Positions 58,432-64,000 of a stretch of 64,000 nucleotides of DNA are shown piece by piece (position 1 is the first letter of the stretch; every line of letters begins with the position of its first letter). Origin of the DNA: an uncultured beta proteobacterium (GTDB lineage: Bacteria; Pseudomonadota; Gammaproteobacteria; Burkholderiales; Burkholderiaceae_C); the NCBI GenBank assembly GCA_903905735.1, contig CAIVHU010000016.1, positions 19,042 through 83,041 on the forward strand. The letters are read 5' to 3'. The notes under the pieces were generated by a model. That model was not told the origin of the DNA, made no database searches, and worked only from the letters and a program-made list of their open reading frames with translations. The translations under genes were made by a program, and so were the position numbers.

Positions 58432-58866
58432 TCAGCGGTTGAACGCCAGCACCAGCACGCCCGCACCCACCAAGCCAATGCCACCCCATTGGGTCAGCGA
58501 TGGGCGTTCCCCCAAAAATACAACGGCAAAAACAGCCACCAGCACCAGGCTGAACTTGTCCACCGGCGCCACCTTGGAGGCCTCACCGATCTGCAGGGCC
58601 CGGAAGTAACACACCCACGAGGCCCCGGTGGCCAGAGCGGACAAGCCCAGAAACAACCAGGTTTTGGGTGATAGGGCAAACGGGTCGCTCCATTTGCCCG
58701 CATACCAGACAAAGCCGCTGAGCACGACCAGGATGATGGCGGTCCGGATCAGCGTGGCCAGGTCCGAATCCACGCCCCGGATACCAATCTTGGCAAAAAT
58801 CGCCGTCAACGCGGCAAACACCGCCGAGAGCAGCGCCCAGTAAAACCAGCTGTGAGATGAGGTCAT
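58432..58866 (-). CDS. half-size EamA-domain membrane protein
   Basis: A 144-residue protein with five helices and one EamA repeat ([39 protein letters not shown]). Half-size DMT proteins may work as dimers; substrate unknown. ATG 58866 is chosen over an upstream extension without similarity. It converges on the enolase gene and is divergent from the radical SAM gene. Confidence 0.85.
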   Translation of the reverse strand: MTSSHSWFYWALLSAVFAALTAIFAKIGIRGVDSDLATLIRTAIILVVLSGFVWYAGKWSDPFALSPKTWLFLGLSALATGASWVCYFRALQIGEASKVAPVDKFSLVLVAVFAVVFLGERPSLTQWGGIGLVGAGVLVLAFNR

Positions 58867-59053
58867 GTCAATCGTCCGTTGGAAAGCCAGCCTGCACTGT
58901 AGCGGCAATGGGACGGTGGTGGGTTGGCGGCGCAAGGACGCCATGCGTGTTTCACGCACCCGGCTTGTTGCGTCGCAGCATGCAGGCCCTGCCGGGTGTG
59001 TTGACAAGCCCAAAACCTTACACTCGGGCGCTTCCCACCCCCTTGAGTTGTGC

Positions 59054-61501
59054 ATGAACGCCCCTGTTGACGTGTCCTTTTTCCCGCGCGCTGCCAAACC
59101 GCTGACCAGTTACCGCAAGTTCTGGGCGGCGAGGTTTGGCACGGCACCCCATCTGCCGATGAGCCGCGCCGAGATGGACAAACTGGGCTGGGACAGTTGC
59201 GACATCGTGCTGGTCACGGGCGACGCCTATGTCGATCACCCGAGTTTTGGCATGGCGGTGATTGGCCGCATGCTGGAAGCCCAGGGCTTTCGCGTGGGCA
59301 TCATCGCCCAGCCGGATTGGCAAAGCGCCGAACCTTTCCGCGTGTTGGGCAAGCCCAACCTGTTTTGGGGCGTGACGGCGGGCAACATGGACAGCATGAT
59401 CAACCGCTACACGGCTGATCGCAAAATCCGCACCGACGACGCTTACACACCGGGCGATGTGGGCGGCAAGCGACCGGATCGTGCCGCCATCGTCTATAGC
59501 CAGCGCTGCCGCGAGGCGTTCAAGGAGGTGCCGATCATTCTTGGCGGCATTGAAGGCAGCCTGCGGCGCATTGCGCACTACGATTATTGGAGCGATAAAG
59601 TCAGGCGCAGCATTGTTGTGGATGCCAAATGTGACCTGCTGCTGTACGGCAACGCCGAGCGCGCCCTGGTTGAAGTCGCCCATCGGCTGGCGGCGCGTGA
59701 ACCGATCGAGCAAATCACCGACGTGCGCGGCACCGCATTTGTGCGCCGGTCTGATGACGACAGCCGCCTGGGCTGGTTTGAGATTGACTCCACCAGCGTC
59801 GATGAACCGGGCCGCATCGAATCCCACATCAACCCGTATCAGACGACATCTGAGCAGGCGGCAGGGCAGGGCAGCAGTTGCGCCAAGGAAGAAATTGAGG
59901 TGCTTCAAGTCACTACTGATTCAGTAGCTATCAGCCCAGGGTATATAAGTGCTGGAGGCCAACTTGATGTCAATAGTCCAGACAAATCCAGTTTGACGGC
60001 TAAGTCCCAGCCATTGACCTTTTATGCCAACCCGGCATTACCCAGCGGCACTGGCAAGCTGAAGGTGCCCCCGCGAGACCGCAGTGTGATCCGCCTGCCG
60101 AGCTACGAGCAGGTCAAGGCCGACCCGGTGTTGTACGCCCACGCCAGCCGCGTGCTTCACTTGGAAACCAACCCCGGCAACGCCCGTGCGCTGGTGCAGG
60201 CGCATGGCGAGGGCACCACGGCGCGCGATGTGTGGATCAACCCGCCACCGATTCCGCTCACCACCGCCGAAATGGACTTTGTGTTTGACCTGCCGTATGC
60301 CCGCGCACCGCATCCCAGTTACGCGGATGAGAACGGCAGTCACGATGGCGCGACGAAGATCCCGGCTTGGGAGATGATCCGTTTCAGCGTCAACATCATG
60401 CGCGGCTGTTTTGGTGGCTGTACCTTTTGCTCCATCACCGAGCACGAAGGCCGCATCATCCAGAGCCGCTCGGAAGACTCGATCATCAAAGAGATCGAAG
60501 ACATCCGCGACAAGGTCAAAGGCTTCACCGGCACCATTTCCGACCTGGGCGGCCCCACGGCCAACATGTACCGCCTGGGCTGCAAAAGCCCCGAAATTGA
60601 GGCCACCTGCCGCAAACCGAGCTGCGTGTTCCCCGATATTTGCAGCAATCTGGGCACCGACCACCACCCGCTGGTGCAGATTTACCGCCGTGGCCGCGCC
60701 TTGAAAGGCATCAAAAAGATACTCATCGGCTCCGGCGTGCGTTACGACCTGGCCGTGCAAAGCCCCGAATACGTCAAGGAACTGGTGCAGCACCACGTGG
60801 GTGGTTACCTGAAGATTGCGCCGGAGCACACCGAGCAAGGCCCGCTGTCCAAAATGATGAAGCCCGGCATCGGCACCTACGACAAGTTCAAGACGCTGTT
60901 TGACAAGTTCACGGCCGAGGCAGGCAAAAAGCAGTTTTTGATTCCGTATTTCATCGCCGCCCACCCCGGCACCACCGATGAAGACATGATGAACCTGGCC
61001 GTCTGGCTCAAAAAGAACGGTTTTCGCGCCGACCAGGTGCAAACCTTCTATCCCAGCCCGATGGCCACCGCCACTGCCATGTACCACACCGGCCGCAACC
61101 CGCTGCGCGGCGTGCGCCGCGAGGTGCAGGGCGATGACGAGACAGTGGCTGTGGTGCTCGGCGAGAAACGCCGCCGCCTGCACAAAGCCTTCTTGCGCTA
61201 TCACGATGCGAGCAACTGGCCCTTATTGCGTGAGGCCTTGAAGGCCATGGGGCGTGCAGATTTGATTGGTAACGGCAAACACCACCTGATCCCCACCTGG
61301 CAACCGCTGGGCGACGACGGTTATCAAAGCGCGCGTAAAAAGAACTCGTCACCGCCCGGTGCCAAATCCGCACCGCGCGATGTGGAGTCAGCCACCAAAC
61401 CGGCGCAACCGACCAAAGGCCGCCTGCTCACCCAGCACACCGGCCTGCCGCCTCGTGACAACGGCAAAGCCAGCACCAAACTGCCACGCCGAGCGCGTTG
61501 A
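59054..61501 (+). CDS. YgiQ-family radical SAM protein
   Basis: An 815-residue UPF0313/YgiQ protein. The N-terminal domain begins [24 protein letters not shown], with [13 protein letters not shown] resembling a cobalamin-binding fold. The radical SAM cluster motif is CFGGCTFC near residue 456, in [19 protein letters not shown]. The reaction is unknown. Residues about 286-304 ([16 protein letters not shown]) are encoded by palindromic element copy 17 in a linker between domains. The C-terminal 60 residues are basic and low in complexity. ATG 59054 fits homologues; a longer frame to 58865 has none. Confidence 0.94.
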   Translation: MNAPVDVSFFPRAAKPLTSYRKFWAARFGTAPHLPMSRAEMDKLGWDSCDIVLVTGDAYVDHPSFGMAVIGRMLEAQGFRVGIIAQPDWQSAEPFRVLGKPNLFWGVTAGNMDSMINRYTADRKIRTDDAYTPGDVGGKRPDRAAIVYSQRCREAFKEVPIILGGIEGSLRRIAHYDYWSDKVRRSIVVDAKCDLLLYGNAERALVEVAHRLAAREPIEQITDVRGTAFVRRSDDDSRLGWFEIDSTSVDEPGRIESHINPYQTTSEQAAGQGSSCAKEEIEVLQVTTDSVAISPGYISAGGQLDVNSPDKSSLTAKSQPLTFYANPALPSGTGKLKVPPRDRSVIRLPSYEQVKADPVLYAHASRVLHLETNPGNARALVQAHGEGTTARDVWINPPPIPLTTAEMDFVFDLPYARAPHPSYADENGSHDGATKIPAWEMIRFSVNIMRGCFGGCTFCSITEHEGRIIQSRSEDSIIKEIEDIRDKVKGFTGTISDLGGPTANMYRLGCKSPEIEATCRKPSCVFPDICSNLGTDHHPLVQIYRRGRALKGIKKILIGSGVRYDLAVQSPEYVKELVQHHVGGYLKIAPEHTEQGPLSKMMKPGIGTYDKFKTLFDKFTAEAGKKQFLIPYFIAAHPGTTDEDMMNLAVWLKKNGFRADQVQTFYPSPMATATAMYHTGRNPLRGVRREVQGDDETVAVVLGEKRRRLHKAFLRYHDASNWPLLREALKAMGRADLIGNGKHHLIPTWQPLGDDGYQSARKKNSSPPGAKSAPRDVESATKPAQPTKGRLLTQHTGLPPRDNGKASTKLPRRAR
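59913..59966 (+). repeat. Family A palindromic element, copy 17 (inside YgiQ-type gene)
   Basis: TCAGTAGCTATCAGCCCAGG, loop, then AAGTGCTGGAGGCCAACTTG. It encodes [16 protein letters not shown]. By eye about 36 of 44 bases match copy 11 in cysN. Confidence 0.92.
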
Positions 61502-61708
61502 CGGGTCCTGATGCAGCCCGATGTGGGCGTGGCTGGACGGCGCAGTGCAAATTCGGCATCCCTGTCAGGGCGCTTGATTTAACTCAGTATGCGGCTGGGC
61601 CGAACAGTGTTCCAGGCCATCGGCACGTGTTTTTTACCGTTTTGTCAGGCCAGGCCAGGCCTGGCCGGGTCGTTAGTCACTTCAAGGCTGGGCATGGTTA
61701 ACTTTGTC

Positions 61709-61733
61709 TATAATGTACATGTATCGTGTACAT
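61709..61733 (+). promoter_or_regulatory. toxin-antitoxin promoter with palindromic operator
   Basis: A consensus -10 box TATAAT (61709-61714) overlaps the inverted repeat ATGTACA-N7-TGTACAT (61713-61733), about 12 bases before the antitoxin ATG. The arrangement fits autorepression by the Phd-type antitoxin. A matching -35 box is not clear. Confidence 0.75.
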
Positions 61734-61744
61734 AAAAGGTTTTT

Positions 61745-62044
61745 ATGTCTATTTCAATCGCCCAATCGCGTCAGCAACTGTCGTCTTTGATTGCCCTGGC
61801 GCAGCAGCAGCCCCAATTCATCACCAACCGCAACAAGCCGGTGGCGGTGCTGGTGTCTGCTGATTACTTTGCAGGCCACCAAGCCGCCGCGCAAACCGAA
61901 GCTCAGTCTTTTTTTGACCGCCTGCAAGGCTTGCGGGAAAAATTTTCGCCGCAGGACGACACCGGGCTTGACGCAGCAGCGTCCGCTTCACGGCAAACCG
62001 CGTGGCAGCGTGGCAATGCGTTTTCTGACACCGCCCAGAACTGA
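61745..62044 (+). CDS. Phd/YefM-type antitoxin
   Basis: A 99-residue antitoxin. The N-terminal Phd/YefM DNA-binding part is SISIAQSRQQLSSLIALAQ, followed by FITNRNKPVAVLVSADYFAG. The C-terminal part, rich in Gln and Ser, would wrap the toxin. It lies five bases before a PIN-domain toxin gene, and its promoter overlaps a palindromic operator. AAGG precedes the ATG. The pair probably aids plasmid-like or chromosomal persistence; there is no other mobile gene beside it. Confidence 0.9.
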   Translation: MSISIAQSRQQLSSLIALAQQQPQFITNRNKPVAVLVSADYFAGHQAAAQTEAQSFFDRLQGLREKFSPQDDTGLDAAASASRQTAWQRGNAFSDTAQN

Positions 62045-62049
62045 CTCGT

Positions 62050-62457
62050 ATGAGCACCACCATTGTGTTGGCTGACACGAATGTCATCAGCGAATTCGTC
62101 AAAAAAACACCTGACGCGCGCGTAATGCAGTGGCTGCGGTCGGTGGAGTTGATGGCCATTTCGACCATCACTCTGGAAGAGGCGCACTTTGGCCTGGCCT
62201 GGCAGCCCAATACCCGCAAGCTGGCCTTGTTCAATGCGCTGGTTGAGCAACTGCATGCGGTTTACCCCATATCGCCGACCATCGCCCAGCGTGCTGGCAC
62301 GATGCGCGGGCAATTTCAGGCCCAAGGCATGGGTCGCAGCGCCCCTGACATGCTGATTGCCGCCACGGCCATGGAGCACCAACTGGTGCTGGCCACGCGC
62401 AACGTGCGTGACTTTATGGGCTGCGGCGTGCAAGTGGTGAACCCGTTTGATGAATAG
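62050..62457 (+). CDS. VapC-type PIN-domain toxin (endoribonuclease)
   Basis: A 135-residue PIN-domain ribonuclease of VapC/FitB type, which cleaves RNA with Mg or Mn. Acidic residues are D9 in VLADTN, E43/E44 in TLEEAHFG, D100 in APDMLIAATA and D121 in RNVRDF. Partner of the Phd-type antitoxin upstream. All catalytic residues are intact, so it is probably active. Confidence 0.92.
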   Translation: MSTTIVLADTNVISEFVKKTPDARVMQWLRSVELMAISTITLEEAHFGLAWQPNTRKLALFNALVEQLHAVYPISPTIAQRAGTMRGQFQAQGMGRSAPDMLIAATAMEHQLVLATRNVRDFMGCGVQVVNPFDE

Positions 62458-62478
62458 CGGGCAGGTCATTCCATTTCC

Positions 62479-62556
62479 AAATCATTTGTGCCCAGGCGCG
62501 AAGCCGCAGACAGTACAGACGTACGGCAAGCCAAGCAACAACGACACAAATGATTT
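62479..62556. repeat. long-spaced inverted repeat between convergent vapC and hypE
   Basis: AAATCATTTGTG (62479-62490) is exactly complementary to CACAAATGATTT (62545-62556), with a 54-base centre that includes GTACAGACGTAC. It is unrelated to family A. It could be a terminator pair or the remains of a small mobile repeat. Confidence 0.6.
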
Positions 62557-62566
62557 AGAGGTGGGA

Positions 62567-63625
62567 TCAGCAAATGCGTGGCAACTGCTCGCCGCTGAGC
62601 CAATCCACCACGCGGCGGCCACCAAAACGGGTGGCCATCTGCACAAAGTTGTGGTCGTCCTGAATCACCGTGCCGATGCGTTGCGCGCCTTGCCCCAGCG
62701 GGTGCGCGCGCATGGCATCCAGCAGGGCGTCGGCGGCTTCGGGGGCGCAAATGGCGATGAGTTTGCCTTCGTTGGCCACGTAGAGCGGGTCCAGCCCCAG
62801 CAACTCGCAGGCTGCCGCCACCTGGGGCAGCACCGGAATTGCCGCCTCTTGCAGCACCATGCCCACATCGGATTGCCGCGCAATTTCATTGAGCGTGGTT
62901 GCCAGTCCGCCGCGCGTGGGGTCGCGCAACACATGCAGCGTGTTCGGGTCGGGCAGGGCGTGCAGCATGGCTCGCACCAGCGTGTGCAGGGCGGCGGTGT
63001 CGGATTCAATGGCCGTGTCAAACGTCAGCGATTCGCGCAGCGACATCACCGCCACGCCGTGTTCGCCCAGCGTGCCAGACACCAGAATCACGTCGCCCGC
63101 TTTCGCCTGACGACCATCGATGCACAAGCCCGGTGGTCCTACCCCCACCCCGGTGGTGCTGATGAAAACACCGTCACCTTTGCCTTTTTCCACCACCTTG
63201 GTGTCACCGGTGACGATGGGCACACCCGCCTCACGCGCGGCAGTGGCCATGGATTCCACAATGCGTTTCAGGTCCGCCAGCGCAAAACCTTCCTCCAAGA
63301 TGAAGCTGGCCGCCAGATACAGCGGCTGTGCGCCCGCCATGGCCACATCGTTGATCGTGCCATGTACCGACAGGCAGCCGATATCACCCCCTGGAAAAAA
63401 CAGCGGCGAAATCACATGTCCGTCAGTGGCCATGACCAGCTTTCCGCCAGTCGGCATCGGCAGCAAGGCACCGTCGTGCCCCTGGCGCAGGTAGTCGTTG
63501 TCAAAAGCTTTGGCAAATAATTCGTCAATGAGCTGCGCCGCCGCCCGGCCGCCAGCACCGTGGGTCATGTCGATGTGACCGTATTTGAAATCGATGGGGC
63601 GCAGGTAGCTTTTTTTTGTTGGCAT
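62567..63625 (-). CDS. hypE: hydrogenase maturation protein HypE
   Basis: A 352-residue carbamoyl dehydratase that makes the CN ligands of the NiFe hydrogenase active site. The C-terminal PRIC ends with the cysteine that is carbamoylated by HypF (C352). Core motifs include MTHGAGGRAAAQLI, GDIGCLSVHGTINDVAMAGA, VSGTLGEHGVAVMS and DPTRGGLATTLNEIA. Complete and intact. It lies 25 bases after hypD in a leftward hyp operon that continues beyond the window edge. Hydrogenase genes themselves are not in the window. Confidence 0.96.
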   Translation of the reverse strand: MPTKKSYLRPIDFKYGHIDMTHGAGGRAAAQLIDELFAKAFDNDYLRQGHDGALLPMPTGGKLVMATDGHVISPLFFPGGDIGCLSVHGTINDVAMAGAQPLYLAASFILEEGFALADLKRIVESMATAAREAGVPIVTGDTKVVEKGKGDGVFISTTGVGVGPPGLCIDGRQAKAGDVILVSGTLGEHGVAVMSLRESLTFDTAIESDTAALHTLVRAMLHALPDPNTLHVLRDPTRGGLATTLNEIARQSDVGMVLQEAAIPVLPQVAAACELLGLDPLYVANEGKLIAICAPEAADALLDAMRAHPLGQGAQRIGTVIQDDHNFVQMATRFGGRRVVDWLSGEQLPRIC

Positions 63626-63644
63626 AGGTGAGTTTGAAGTGTGA

Positions 63645-63700
63645 TGCTATCTATTCAGCAGCTACTTGCGCAATATCTATTTGGGCTACAGCCCGAAATC
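63645..63700 (+). repeat. Family A palindromic element, copy 18 (3' end of hypD)
   Basis: TTCAGCAGCTACTTGCGCAA, loop, then TTTGGGCTACAGCCCGAAAT. On the coding strand it gives AVAQIDIAQVAAE and the TAG stop of hypD, in the family's common reverse frame. Confidence 0.75.
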
Positions 63701-64000
63701 GTCCATAAGAATAGTGCGCGGCACAGGCTCCTTCGTTGGACACCATGCATGAACCCATCGGGCTCTCTGGCGTGCAGACGGTGCCGAACAATTTGCAGTC
63801 TGCCGGGCGTTTCACGCCGCGCAAAATGGCCCCACATTCACACTGTTTGTGGTCCGGCACGCTGGCATAGTGCAGGTCAAACTTGCGCTCGGCATCCCAG
63901 GCGGCAAATTCGGGGCGGATTTTCAAGGCGCTGACGGGCACGTTACCCAAGCCGCGCCACTCAAAACTCTCGCGCAGCTCAAACACCTCGGCCATGAGGC
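63651..64000 (-). CDS. hypD: hydrogenase maturation protein HypD (partial, N-terminus outside window)
   Basis: The last 116 residues of HypD, the iron scaffold that receives CN and CO for NiFe hydrogenase. The family's C-terminal signature is visible: EVFELRESFEWRGLGNVP, CECGAILRG and DCKLFGTVCTPESPMGSCMVSNEGACAAHYSYGR with its conserved cysteines. The final 13 residues (AVAQIDIAQVAAE) are encoded by palindromic element copy 18 and may have replaced or extended the native end. It is upstream of hypE in the same operon. Confidence 0.93.
   Translation of the reverse strand, partial: LMAEVFELRESFEWRGLGNVPVSALKIRPEFAAWDAERKFDLHYASVPDHKQCECGAILRGVKRPADCKLFGTVCTPESPMGSCMVSNEGACAAHYSYGRFRAVAQIDIAQVAAE

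Noticed and set aside
58865..59053. Upstream extension of the YgiQ-type gene
   Set aside because: The extra 63 residues resemble no YgiQ sequence and overlap the divergent EamA gene's leader.
60038..61204. 388-codon open frame antisense to the radical SAM gene, and similar ones opposite recC (18156-19277, 20061-21044) and recD (24763-25935)
   Set aside because: Rich in His, Gln and Arg as expected for the complement of GC-rich genes; no domain match.

Overview
The window is GC-rich, densely coded and betaproteobacterial. A Comamonadaceae member close to Rhodoferax or Polaromonas is the best guess. I infer this from codon use, from the gene complement (APS-type sulfate assimilation with DUF934, RecBCD, a ComFB-like protein, hydrogenase maturation genes) and from short dispersed palindromes of a kind I associate with that family. 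No rRNA, tRNA, CRISPR array, transposase or prophage gene is visible.

Layout. 1-8.7 kb: partial FKBP prolyl isomerase, HxlR-like regulator, ComFB-like protein, metY, a spermidine-synthase-like protein coupled to an orphan GspE/PilB-type ATPase, two convergent EamA transporters, a quinone oxidoreductase and a fatty-acid-hydroxylase-family protein. 8.7-17.4 kb: small exported and membrane proteins, a rhomboid protease, a cysteine-less Rrf2 regulator, an MFS exporter, dsbA, and a LysR gene divergent from a reductase/DoxX/extradiol-dioxygenase operon. 17.5-26.5 kb: overlapping recC-recB-recD. 26.6-35.1 kb: TPR/glycosyltransferase-like protein, DHA2 exporter, condensation-type acyltransferase and a large transglutaminase/DUF2126 protein. 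35.2-42.8 kb: a sulfate assimilation operon read leftwards, cbiX-tauE-cysI-DUF934-cysH-cysD-cysN. It makes sulfite and sulfide and supplies part of the siroheme pathway. 42.9-45.7 kb: two hydrolases and rlmB. 45.7-52.9 kb: a leftward operon of lipase, two half-size chromate transporters, an orphan ModA-like binding protein, a hybrid histidine kinase and creA. 53-56.3 kb: MOSC protein, acyltransferase, oxidoreductase. 56.35-58.4 kb: a crcB-DUF190-enolase fluoride-tolerance cluster. 58.4-64 kb: half-size EamA protein, YgiQ-type radical SAM protein, a Phd/VapC toxin-antitoxin pair, hypE and the 3' end of hypD.

The most unusual feature is a family of about 18 imperfect palindromes, each about 50 bp, scattered through the window. 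Most lie inside genes and are translated in frame. They occur in quinone reductase, RecC, RecB (twice), CysN (twice), DUF934, CysI, a chromate transporter and YgiQ. They also form the start of one gene and the stop codons of several others. Unrelated proteins therefore share short, nearly identical peptides. This resembles the palindromic elements known inside Rickettsia genes. A second notable system is the operon that joins chromate transporters, a solute-binding protein with no permease, and a hybrid kinase whose Hpt histidine is replaced by arginine.
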